In this document: in pieces, positions 17,156 through 25,412 of the stretch
Position numbering within the stretch: position 1 is the first letter of the stretch
Layout of the letters: each line of letters opens with the position of its first letter
Source: Acidobacteriota bacterium
GTDB taxonomy: Bacteria; Acidobacteriota; Terriglobia; UBA7540
Reading direction: 5' to 3'
DNA: 63,967 bases
NCBI GenBank assembly: GCA_003165315.1
Contig: PLSX01000058.1
Location: 4,376 to 68,342, forward strand
Program-made: the position numbers and the translations under genes
Notes under the pieces: generated by a model
The model's input: only the letters and a program-made list of their open reading frames with translations
What the model was told of the DNA's origin: nothing
Databases searched by the model: none

Positions 17156-18577
17156 TCATCCCCGCGACAACTCCGGGTAGATCGTCAAGATTCGTTTCTG
17201 GTCCTCGGCGGGGAGATCCTGGAAAGGGCGAGGCTTGTCTCGCGGGCGGATTTGTTTCTGGTTGATCTCTCCCATCAAACTCCACTTTCTTGTCATATCC
17301 TTCGGTTCTTGGGCGGGGACGTCATAGCGGGTGAAGTCAATCACCTTCTCCGGAGAGGGGCCCGGCAGGTCACTCAGCAGGGCCAGGCGGAACTTTTGGT
17401 TCATATACCAGCGGATTTCCTTGTCGGCGTCGGACCCGCCGATGCCGGAGCCTCGCTCAACAAACCGATAATTGAGGGGCGAGTTATCCTTAAATTGATT
17501 GCGCCAGCGTGAGCCAAACTCACCATGCGGAATGCAAAGGGCGTCAGGCCAACGCTGCCGCACCGCGCGGAGCCAATCTGCCAGGCCTCGCGGACCCAGC
17601 ACGATCTCCCAAATGTTCGTGACCCAGGCGAAGCCGTTCAGCTCAAATCCTTTGTCAAAGTGGATGGCTGTCGTGTGGAGCATTTCTTCCAGGCCGCGCT
17701 GCTTCCAAGGCCCCAGGATAGTCTCAATGGGCCCAACCCCCATGCGGCTGTTGAATCCTCCGGCCCCACCCGCGCGGCGTGCCGCAAGAAAATCGCAGGT
17801 CCATCCGTCCAGGTTCACGCAGTCGATGAAATCGCTCCGGCCCTGCGCGGGCTTGCAAAAATGTTCGGTCGAGGGATAGTAAGGATAGCAGATCGATCCG
17901 TCGCCATCCTGGTTATCCACCGAGTATTGGCTCCAGACGTTGCCCTGGCAAACGTGTATACCCTCATAATCAGCGAGGAACCGCTGGTTCGCTGCGGCCA
18001 GGAATCCGGCAATGACGCCCTGGGGCCTGTAGCCCCCGCCCACCACGGCCGAGGCGAGCGCGATGCCTTCATGCAGGTCTCGATTGACCTGCTCCTGCGT
18101 GTTGTAGGCGTTGGCGAAGTACCCGCCGGGGATGAAGGTGACCTCGTCACCGTAGCGCCCGTGATATTCCGCCACCAGTTTGCGGATGCCTTTGAACTGT
18201 TCCGTCGTGTTGGTGAGCGCCAGCCAACTCAAAGCCCAGGTGATACGGCCGCCGGGCCAGCCATGGGCAAAGGCTTCTCGAAAGGCCGCGATGGTTTCCG
18301 GAGTATGAAATGCTGTCTCGTCGTGGCCAATCCCCTCGCCTCGTCGAGCTTCAATTTGATTGACGCGGACAATCGTGGCGAAGGTGAGGAAACGGTTGCT
18401 CAAAAGCGCGTGGTCCTTATTCCCAGGGGCGCTGCCAATATCGCTGTTCCCAACCGCAGCGCTCGTTTGCCTCCCGGCCTTGGGAGTCTTTCCCCCAAGT
18501 GTGAGGAATGGGAAGGCCGCGGTAACCGTTGAAAGGAATTCCCGCCGCGATTTTTGCTTTGCCTCCCATTTGTACAT
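17156..18577 (-). CDS. Tat-exported DUF3863-like TIM-barrel protein
   Basis: A 473-residue protein beginning with a twin-arginine signal (KQKSRREFLSTVTAAFPFL). The body resembles the DUF3863 group of putative glycoside-hydrolase-like barrels, which are recognisable by segments such as HGWPGGRITWALSWLAL, FIPGGYFANAYNTQEQVNRD, GNVWSQYSVDNQDGDGS and FELNGFAWVTNIWE. Catalytic residues are not defined for the group, so no reaction is claimed. ATG 18577 has GGAGG 5 nt upstream. Position upstream of GH27, Gfo/Idh/MocA and ThuA genes suggests work on the same glycan. Confidence 0.72.
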   Translation of the reverse strand: MYKWEAKQKSRREFLSTVTAAFPFLTLGGKTPKAGRQTSAAVGNSDIGSAPGNKDHALLSNRFLTFATIVRVNQIEARRGEGIGHDETAFHTPETIAAFREAFAHGWPGGRITWALSWLALTNTTEQFKGIRKLVAEYHGRYGDEVTFIPGGYFANAYNTQEQVNRDLHEGIALASAVVGGGYRPQGVIAGFLAAANQRFLADYEGIHVCQGNVWSQYSVDNQDGDGSICYPYYPSTEHFCKPAQGRSDFIDCVNLDGWTCDFLAARRAGGAGGFNSRMGVGPIETILGPWKQRGLEEMLHTTAIHFDKGFELNGFAWVTNIWEIVLGPRGLADWLRAVRQRWPDALCIPHGEFGSRWRNQFKDNSPLNYRFVERGSGIGGSDADKEIRWYMNQKFRLALLSDLPGPSPEKVIDFTRYDVPAQEPKDMTRKWSLMGEINQKQIRPRDKPRPFQDLPAEDQKRILTIYPELSRG

Positions 18578-19479
18578 GCCTGCCTCCACTCAAATGGGGA
18601 TCATGTGCAGTCCAGTACCATCCCAGCCGGGGCACAGTATACAACAGCCGGCAGGAGCCCGATGATGCCTCCTTCCCGTTGATTCTCTTCGAATCGCCAT
18701 AGCATCGAGGGTTTGGAGGACGGAGGATCGTTCAGTTGTTTCTCATGTTTGGAGCGAGAGTGCCCGATGGTCTCCTTGCGCCGGCGGTTTCAGTCACTGG
18801 CCGGCCTCGCCGAAAGCGATCCAATCCATGTCCTTTCGTTTCCTCATCCATGTCTTTCACATTCCCACTTCACAATCAGGGCAAGTCACACGCCGGGCGG
18901 GCTACGCTTTCAAGTGAACAGATAGCCGAATGGTAAACATGTCTGAGAATTCGGGACGAATTGGAAGGATTGGAGACCTTTGGCCACGGGCAAACCGGGT
19001 GGGGACAATTTGACCGCTGCAATGTGCCTGATGTTTATGAGCTGATCTTAACCGACATCTTCGGCTGGGCACGGGGCGGGTTCTGTAGCTCCAACTGGGC
19101 TCAGATCGTCGCCAGCACCTCCCGTGTCCAGCAAAAGATGTGGGACACGCTCAGGTTTAAGAGAAAGGGCAAGAATCAGGATATGACGCGACGCGGTCCC
19201 CCAATTGCCTTCGGTTCCTACCGAGATCGTGTTTCGCGTCAAAAAGTCCCACATCAAACTTTTTATCATACTTCACGTACGGCTACTTGCTGGCTTGAAG
19301 GGGGATTGTTGGACTATCCACAATGCACCCGCCCATTTGCCCTATTTTGGAAGCATTATGCAGTTTGAAATTCTCCCCATTCTTAATTCCTAATTCTTAA
19401 TTCGTAATTCATCAGTTCCTCGATCGCGGCACCCTGCAAGCCCTCGCTGGTCACCCTGAACTCTTGACGAAATGACACA
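18578..19479. other. spacer with no credible gene
   Basis: Nine hundred bases upstream of the DUF3863-like gene. Two frames (18961-19368 plus strand, 19048-19269 minus strand) are open but have no ribosome site and no recognisable domain. AATTC-word filler lies at 19380-19412. Nothing else is seen. Confidence 0.4.
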
Positions 19480-19502
19480 GCCACTCCTGGCTGTTTCAAG
19501 CG

Positions 19503-20066
19503 GCGCGGCCAGTGGCCGCGCTATGAGACCGGCACCCGGCGCAGGCAAGAGTGCCTGCGCCCAACTTTCCACGCGACACACTTCAGCGCTCCACCCATCG
19601 GCAGAAATGACCAGCGACTTGAGGGGGCACGCGATCGCGTGCCCAAGAATCGCGCCGCGGACAACTTGTCACGATCTACCGGGGTCGTGCTCGAGCATGG
19701 CCAGGACCTGTCCCGATGCCCTTGGTCGGGATGGCCATGGCACCATTCCCGGCGCGGCGATCGCCGCGCCTCCAAAATTGCGCCGGCCACCTACCAACCA
19801 CTGCCTACCGCATTCTGATTGTCCTTCCCCCTCGCCGGTCTCCCCCCACTCCCCCAAATCGTTTATCGGCTGATTGTCTTGACAGGATGAACTTAATTTG
19901 GTGGTTGGTGCGGAGTGAACACGCAATCGCATGCCCCCGCAACGCAGTGTCCCGAATCTCTCGGGACAGGTTTCGCCGCGCTTGGGCGCGACGCCCTGTG
20001 GCATGGCATCTGTTTAATGACCGAAGGCCATGCCTCTTCACAGGCAGGAGTGCCTGCGCCCACCCT
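19503..20066. repeat. cluster of perfect palindromes
   Basis: Gene-free stretch with at least five strong hairpins: GCGCGGCCA-G-TGGCCGCGC (19503-19521), GGCGCAGGCA-AGAG-TGCCTGCGCC (19538-19561), the 20-bp palindrome GGGCACGCGATCGCGTGCCC (19625-19644), GGCGCGGCGATCGCCGCGCC (19751-19770) and CAGGCAGGAGTGCCTG (20041-20056). The last repeats the GCAGGCA...TGCCTGC word of the second. The frames that cross the cluster on both strands are by-products of the palindromes. It looks like a landing ground of REP-type elements. Confidence 0.65.
19696..19742. repeat. dispersed hairpin repeat, copy 1 (ACCTGTCCCGATGC...TCGGGATGGCCATGG)
   Basis: Imperfect hairpin with outer arms CATGGCC/GGCCATG and inner arms TCCCGA/TCGGGA. 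A second copy sits at 24575-24621 with most positions identical, including GACCTGTCCC and CGGGATGG. Non-coding. Confidence 0.55.
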
Positions 20067-20207
20067 CCCCCGTGACACACTCCCCCGCTTCGCGTATCGG
20101 CAGTTTCATGTAGATTCATAAGTCCATCTCCGATGAATCGCCTCCAATCCAGCCGAACGGAGCCACCCGCATACTTCATTCTGCATCAGTACTGTCATGG
20201 GGTTTGC

Positions 20208-20236
20208 TTGACCAATCCCGCGATTGTCCTTAGACT
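20208..20236 (+). promoter_or_regulatory. sigma-70-type promoter of the S55 peptidase gene
   Basis: -35 TTGACC (20208-20213), 17-nt spacer, -10 TAGACT (20231-20236). The transcript would start near 20243, leaving about 30 nt before the ATG at 20273. Confidence 0.45.
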
Positions 20237-20272
20237 AGAATTTTGTCCAGAGCTTATGAGTCTTTGCCAGCT

Positions 20273-22126
20273 ATGATGCTACGGAAGCGACTGTTTACCA
20301 GCCTCGCGTTGGTCCTGTTGTTTGCAAGCTGCCTGCTGGGCCAGGCCAGCACTCCCGTTTTCCCGCTCGACGACATCCATCCCGGCCTCAAAGGTGCGGG
20401 GCGAACCATCTTCGAAGGCGACAGGATTGAGGAATTCCAGGTGGAATTCCTCGGCGTACTGAAAAACGCCCTGGCCCCCAAGCGCGACTTGATCCTGGCG
20501 CGGCTCACCGGCGGACCTCTTGCCACCACCGGGGTTATCTCCGGGATGAGCGGCAGCCCCGTCTACGTGGACGGCAGGCTGGTGGGAGCTGTCTCCCGCG
20601 CTTTCCCCCTCTCCAAGGGCGCCATTGCGGGAATCACTCCCATCGAGGAGATGCTGACTGTATCGACCGCGCAGCCCACTACCATCGCCAATTCGTCTCC
20701 AAGCGAGAATATTCACATCGCCAACGTTTCGGGCGGATTGCCGGAGCTCGGACGGGTCATTATCAACGATGGAGGCATAATTCCGGGCGCCTTCAACACG
20801 CCAGCCGGTGAGCAAGCGGCGCCCCCCACCCTTCCCAATTTGCTGCTTCCGGTACACTTCGGCGGGTTTTCTCCGGCTTCTGTCGAGCTATTCGCCCAAG
20901 AATTTCGCAATCTAGGCCTGGAGCCCACCGCAGGCGGAGTCGTCGCCGGAAGCGCTCAGGATCTGCCCTCCAGCCCGAGCGATCTGCAACCCGGTTCGAT
21001 GATCAGCCTGCTGCTGGTTCGTGGCGACCTTAACATGAACATCGATTGCACCGTCACCCTGCGGCAAGGGAATAATCTCTATGCGTGCGGACACCAGGTT
21101 CTGGCACAGGGCCCGGCGCAGTTCCCCTTCGCCCCCGCGCATGTTATCGTCACCGTCCCCAGCATTGCTTCCTCCTTTAAGGTGGATGCCCCAGGCGCCA
21201 TCGTCGGAACCATCCAGCAGGACCGCTTCGATGCTATTTACGGGCGCGTGGGCGACAAGACCCCACCGATGATCCCAATCCATGTGCGGCTGGAATCGAC
21301 GCTCAACCGGAAGTCCGACTACAATTTCGAGATGATTGATGACTCGTTCCTCTCTCCAATCTTGCTCAATCTTGCCACCACCTCCGCACTCACCACCACA
21401 GAACGCTCGCTGGGGGCTTCAACGCTGAATGTGAAAGCCAGCATCCACTTGTCAGACGGCAGGTCGGTGGACCTTGAGGATATTCTCTCCAGCGATGCCG
21501 GAACGGTGAACGGGGCTGGAGCCACAGTGGCCGCGCCTCTGGCTATGATGATGGCAAGCGGATTTCCTGACTTGAAGGTTCATGATATCAACCTCAGCAT
21601 CCAGTCGCTGGAAGAGAAACGTACCGCCAGCATCGAAGAGGTGTGGTGCAGCAGGTCGGAAGTGCACCCCGGAGATCACATGGAGGTGACAGCGTTGCTC
21701 CACCTGCCTAACGGTGCAACCATGGCGGAAAAGATTCCAGTGGATGTCCCCGCCAGTGTCACAGAGAAGATGTTGCAATTGGTGGTGGGGGGTGGCGCCG
21801 CCATCAACGCCATGGAATTCCGCTTCTCGGCCTTGGGAGGGACGCCGCGCGACTCGCAACAACTGGTGCGCGCCTTAAATCGCATGCGCCGGAATAATCG
21901 CGTCTATGCCCTTCTGATGGCGCCCGAGCGGTCGTTCGTAATGCAGGGTGACGAGTATCCTTCGCCGCCACCTTCCCTGGTGCAGACGTTTATGGCGGAC
22001 CCGGCATCGTCAAGCGTGCTCTTCAACGGAACATCGATGATCGGCGACTTTGAAACCAAGCCAATCACCTATGCCATCACAGGACAAAAGACGCTAATCC
22101 TCAAAGTGGCAGGCCCGGGGATGTGA
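20273..22126 (+). CDS. SpoIVB-type peptidase S55 domain protein, secreted
   Basis: Secreted or periplasmic serine peptidase-like protein, 617 residues. The signal peptide (RLFTSLALVLLFASCLLG) is followed by the S55 domain: FPLDDIHPGLKGAGRTIFEG at its start and the trypsin-like serine motif GVISGMSGSPVYVDGRLVGA with candidate nucleophile Ser93. The remaining 400 residues are beta-rich and end without a known motif. In Bacillus SpoIVB signals during sporulation, but this lineage is not known to sporulate, so the role must differ. ATG 20273 (or 20276) is chosen over a TTG at 20243. Confidence 0.84.
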   Translation: MMLRKRLFTSLALVLLFASCLLGQASTPVFPLDDIHPGLKGAGRTIFEGDRIEEFQVEFLGVLKNALAPKRDLILARLTGGPLATTGVISGMSGSPVYVDGRLVGAVSRAFPLSKGAIAGITPIEEMLTVSTAQPTTIANSSPSENIHIANVSGGLPELGRVIINDGGIIPGAFNTPAGEQAAPPTLPNLLLPVHFGGFSPASVELFAQEFRNLGLEPTAGGVVAGSAQDLPSSPSDLQPGSMISLLLVRGDLNMNIDCTVTLRQGNNLYACGHQVLAQGPAQFPFAPAHVIVTVPSIASSFKVDAPGAIVGTIQQDRFDAIYGRVGDKTPPMIPIHVRLESTLNRKSDYNFEMIDDSFLSPILLNLATTSALTTTERSLGASTLNVKASIHLSDGRSVDLEDILSSDAGTVNGAGATVAAPLAMMMASGFPDLKVHDINLSIQSLEEKRTASIEEVWCSRSEVHPGDHMEVTALLHLPNGATMAEKIPVDVPASVTEKMLQLVVGGGAAINAMEFRFSALGGTPRDSQQLVRALNRMRRNNRVYALLMAPERSFVMQGDEYPSPPPSLVQTFMADPASSSVLFNGTSMIGDFETKPITYAITGQKTLILKVAGPGM

Positions 22127-22147
22127 AAAGAATTGACGAGTGGACAC

Positions 22148-22241
22148 TGGTTAGTTGCTGGTGATCAGCGGTGAAAACCTGGGGAATTCCATTAAGAAAT
22201 CGCAGGCCAGCCTTGCTGACCACTGCACTAGCGACTAACCA
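22148..22241. repeat. long-arm inverted repeat in the 22.1-kb spacer
   Basis: Arms TGGTTAGTTGCTGGTG (22148-22163) and CACTAGCGACTAACCA (22226-22241) match at 14 of 16 positions across a 62-nt loop that itself contains partly complementary words. It lies between the S55 gene and the propeller gene, without a T-tract. Confidence 0.45.
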
Positions 22242-22277
22242 CTTTCAACTAGCAAGTGTTTCCAGAAAGGTCAGGGA

Positions 22278-24533
22278 ATGAAACGCGGCAGAATCCTTTA
22301 CATGCTGTTGCTGCTTGTCGTCATTGCTTCAACGGCGTTCGGTGTCGAGACCACATTTTGGCAAGTCGGATCCTACGACGAGTTCCTGCAGGGGACACTT
22401 ACCGGACTATCCTTGAGCCGGCAGGGGGATCTGACACTGGCGCCCGATGCACAAGCCATCTTCAGCCCTGACGAGGCTTTGGCCCTCTCACTGGCGCGGG
22501 ACTCCCACGGCAACATCTACATTGGCACTGGGCACCAGGGCAAAGTTTTCCGAGTTGGCCCCGATCTGAAGTCCGCGCTTGTCCTCACGGCGCATGAACC
22601 AGATATTTTTGCCCTTGCGGTCGGGCCCGATGGGAACCTCTACGCCGGCAGCTCTCCCGATGGGAAAGTTTACAAAATCACGGCCGACGGCAAATCCAGC
22701 ATATTCTATGACCCTAAATCCAAGTATATATGGGCGCTGCAATTCGACGCGCAGGGCCGGCTCTATGTGGCCACCGGGGATATAGGTCAGATCTTTCGCG
22801 TCGACGCCACGGGCAAGGGCGAACTTTTTTATGATTCCAAGCAGACGCACATCATGTGCCTGCGGTTTGACCTGAATGGCAACTTGCTGGCCGGAAGCGT
22901 GCCCAATGGACTGATCTACCGCATCTCTCCGCAGGGGAAAGTTTTCGTCATCTATCAGGCGGCCTTTCCGGAAGTCCATGACCTGGCAGTCGACTCCCAG
23001 GGGCGCATTTTTGCCGCCGCATTGGGTGGAGCGGGTAGCAAAGGTTCACCCGACATGCTTCTGGCTCCACCGGCAAACGGCACGGGGAGGGGTGTCACCA
23101 CAATAACCGTTACCGCCTCTGCGGACTCAGTGGCCGCAGCTCGAGGGCAAATTAACCCGCCTAACTCGAAGAATCCCAGCTTTAATCGGCCGAACCCGCA
23201 GCCTTTCCCCATGCCTCCCCTGCAATTGGGGACTGGCCGAGGGGCTTTGATTGAGATCTTCCCCGACTCCACCGTCGATACCCTATGGAGCTCCAACAGT
23301 GAGAGCATTTTCGGACTTGCTGTCCGTAAAGGCCATGTGCTTTTCACGACGGACAGCAACGGGAGGATCTTCGACCTCGATGCGGCGCCCAACAGTGACA
23401 ACTTGACCATTTTGACCGAAACCCACGAGTCCCTTGCCACTCGCCTTTTGGTTGCCGGAGATGACCTCTACGCCGCAACCAGCAATGTGGCCAAATTATT
23501 CCATATTGGTGGTGCGCCAACCCACGAAGGGACCTACGAATCGCAGGTTAAGGACACAAAGTTCGTTTCCCGCTGGGGAGTTCTAGCCTTTCGCGCCAAT
23601 ATTCCGGCGGGCTGCACCCTGCAGTTTTTCACTCGCTCAGGGAATTCTGACCATCCTGACTCCACCTGGAGCGATTGGGCCGGACCTTACAGCAATCCCA
23701 CAGGCGATGCCGTTCTAAACGCACCAAGCCGCTATATGCAGTGGAAAGCAGTCCTTCGCAATTCCGGCACCGGATCCCCCACACTGGATGAGGCGACGCT
23801 TTCCTACCTGAACCAGAACCTGCCGCCACAAATCCATTCGCTGAACGTCAGCGCCTCAAGTGAACGGACGGGCGCGGCGGGAGCAGCGAACTCCCAATTG
23901 GGAGCTGGTATAACCGTGAATGCCGTGCAAGGCATCAGTTACGGACTTGCGCCAACGACGGCCGCCCCTGGCAAGACTCCCATAACCCTGACGTGGCAGG
24001 CCGACGACCCCAACAATGACCAACTGATCTATTCCCTCTACTTGAAATCCACGGACGAGCAGGAATGGCATCTGCTTAAGGACAAGATCCTCCAAACAAG
24101 CTATACGATCGACCCCGCCGCCCTGGCCGATGGCAAGTATGTGGCGCGTTTGGTGGCTTCCGACGAGGATTCCAACCCCCCGGATTTGGCAAGAAAAGCC
24201 GAGTTGTTGAGCGCTCCTTTCTGGGTGGACAATACCCCGCCTGATGTCGACGTTCTAAGACAGAAAGTCACCGGCACAACGGCTGAAATACGGTTCGCTG
24301 CAGAGGACGAAACGTCTCCCCTGCGGAGTGCGGAGACTTCTGTAGACGGCAAGGATTGGCAAAGCGTTTTGTCCGATGACGGCGTTGTGGATTCGCGCCG
24401 CGAGACGTTTACGATTAAGCTGACCCAGCTGGCTCCGGGCGAGCACATCCTGGCTTTGCGCGCGTCCGACACCTCAGGTAACATAGGCGTGGGAAAGGTG
24501 GTTCTCCACATCCCCGGCGGGGGAAGCCAATAG
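22278..24533 (+). CDS. secreted beta-propeller (NHL/SMP-30-like) protein
   Basis: 751-residue secreted protein with a signal peptide (ILYMLLLLVVIASTAFG). Repeated blades of the type LARDSHGNIYIGTGHQGKVF, LAVGPDGNLYAGSSPDGKVY and LQFDAQGRLYVATGDIGQIF mark a beta-propeller over about residues 60-430. The C-terminal part (about 560-751) looks like fibronectin-type beta sandwiches (ITLTWQADDPNNDQLIYSLY, and a closing LALRASDTSGNIG). No enzyme motif is apparent; a binding or scaffold role is likely. Follows the S55 peptidase on the same strand, with an inverted repeat in the 151-nt gap. Confidence 0.8.
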   Translation: MKRGRILYMLLLLVVIASTAFGVETTFWQVGSYDEFLQGTLTGLSLSRQGDLTLAPDAQAIFSPDEALALSLARDSHGNIYIGTGHQGKVFRVGPDLKSALVLTAHEPDIFALAVGPDGNLYAGSSPDGKVYKITADGKSSIFYDPKSKYIWALQFDAQGRLYVATGDIGQIFRVDATGKGELFYDSKQTHIMCLRFDLNGNLLAGSVPNGLIYRISPQGKVFVIYQAAFPEVHDLAVDSQGRIFAAALGGAGSKGSPDMLLAPPANGTGRGVTTITVTASADSVAAARGQINPPNSKNPSFNRPNPQPFPMPPLQLGTGRGALIEIFPDSTVDTLWSSNSESIFGLAVRKGHVLFTTDSNGRIFDLDAAPNSDNLTILTETHESLATRLLVAGDDLYAATSNVAKLFHIGGAPTHEGTYESQVKDTKFVSRWGVLAFRANIPAGCTLQFFTRSGNSDHPDSTWSDWAGPYSNPTGDAVLNAPSRYMQWKAVLRNSGTGSPTLDEATLSYLNQNLPPQIHSLNVSASSERTGAAGAANSQLGAGITVNAVQGISYGLAPTTAAPGKTPITLTWQADDPNNDQLIYSLYLKSTDEQEWHLLKDKILQTSYTIDPAALADGKYVARLVASDEDSNPPDLARKAELLSAPFWVDNTPPDVDVLRQKVTGTTAEIRFAAEDETSPLRSAETSVDGKDWQSVLSDDGVVDSRRETFTIKLTQLAPGEHILALRASDTSGNIGVGKVVLHIPGGGSQ

Positions 24534-24574
24534 GGGCTGGATGTGCCACGGGCAACTTACCCGTGAAGGGCGGC

Positions 24575-24621
24575 ACGGCCAAGACCTGTCCCAATGCTCT
24601 TAATCGGGATGGCTATGGCAC
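24575..24621. repeat. dispersed hairpin repeat, copy 2
   Basis: Matches the element at 19696-19742 (shared GACCTGTCCC, ATGC, CGGGATGG, ATGGCAC words). It lies just after the propeller gene and 3' of a CACGGG-N7-CCCGTG hairpin at 24547-24565. No T-tract follows. Confidence 0.5.
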
Positions 24622-24666
24622 GAAAATTCCGGCGGTTACTTTGGGGTAGTACCGATGGTTAACCTG

Positions 24667-24693
24667 GGTAACCTCAAACGCGAAGCAATCGTC
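24667..24693 (+). promoter_or_regulatory. ECF-type promoter upstream of the sigma factor gene
   Basis: GGTAACC (24667-24673), 16-nt spacer, CGTC (24690-24693). An AAC-containing -35 and a CGTC -10 at this spacing are the hallmark of promoters read by ECF sigma factors, so the operon probably activates itself. The predicted leader is about 70 nt. Confidence 0.55.
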
Positions 24694-24768
24694 ACGAATT
24701 AATACAACTCGAAAATCTTGCCCCGCATCTCACCAAACGAGTTGAGGTGCGGCCGGTAGCGAGACCAC

Positions 24769-25404
24769 TTGAATACAACCAAGACACCGGCGACTAAAGC
24801 GGTATCTGATGCTCAGCTCATAGCGCGGGCGCAGCGTGGCGATGAAGAATCATTTGCCGCGTTGTTTGAGGCACACAAGCGGCGAGTCTATTCCTTGTGT
24901 CTGCGCATGACGGGCAACACGGCGGAAGCGGAAGATCTAACGCAGGAGGCTTTCCTCCAGCTCTATCGTAAGATTTCCACCTTCCGCGGTGAGTCAGCCT
25001 TTTCCACATGGCTTCACCGCCTGGCGGTGAATGTGGTCCTGATGCACTTGCGCAAGAAGGGGCTGCAGCAGATCTCGCTGGATGAAGTGGATTCATCGCA
25101 AGACGAACCGGTAAAACGCGATTACGGCGGTGATGACCGCAGGCTGACGGGCTCGGTTGACCGCATCGGCCTGCAAAGCGCGATTGCGGATTTGCCGCCC
25201 GGTTACCGGACAGTGTTTGTGCTGCATGATGTGGAAGGTTATGAGCACAATGAGATCGCTGAAATCATGAACTGCTCGGTGGGAAATTCCAAGTCGCAGT
25301 TACACAAGGCCCGCATGAAGCTGCGCGAACGGCTCCACCACTACCGGGATGCCAAGCCTGCGGGTGATTCAATTCCAGCCGGAGAACCGGTGGAAGAAGC
25401 ATAG
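24769..25404 (+). CDS. RNA polymerase sigma factor, ECF (RpoE-like) subfamily
   Basis: Extracytoplasmic-function sigma factor of 211 residues. Region 2 (about residues 26-92) contains FEAHKRRVYSLCLRMTGN, AEDLTQEAFLQLYRKI and FSTWLHRLAVNVVLMHLR; region 4 (about 140-195) contains LPPGYRTVFVLHDVEGYEHN and SVGNSKSQLHKARMKLRERL. The start is a TTG at 24769, because an in-frame stop lies 9 nt upstream and the next ATG is inside region 2. The anti-sigma gene follows after 8 nt, so its activity is probably held by that protein until an envelope or redox signal arrives. Confidence 0.94.
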   Translation: MNTTKTPATKAVSDAQLIARAQRGDEESFAALFEAHKRRVYSLCLRMTGNTAEAEDLTQEAFLQLYRKISTFRGESAFSTWLHRLAVNVVLMHLRKKGLQQISLDEVDSSQDEPVKRDYGGDDRRLTGSVDRIGLQSAIADLPPGYRTVFVLHDVEGYEHNEIAEIMNCSVGNSKSQLHKARMKLRERLHHYRDAKPAGDSIPAGEPVEEA

Positions 25405-25412
25405 AAGGCAGT

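Noticed and set aside
18961-19368. Open frame of 135 codons on the plus strand
   Set aside because: No ribosome site, no recognisable domain, odd composition, and the opposite strand is also open; it lies in a spacer that precedes a palindrome cluster.
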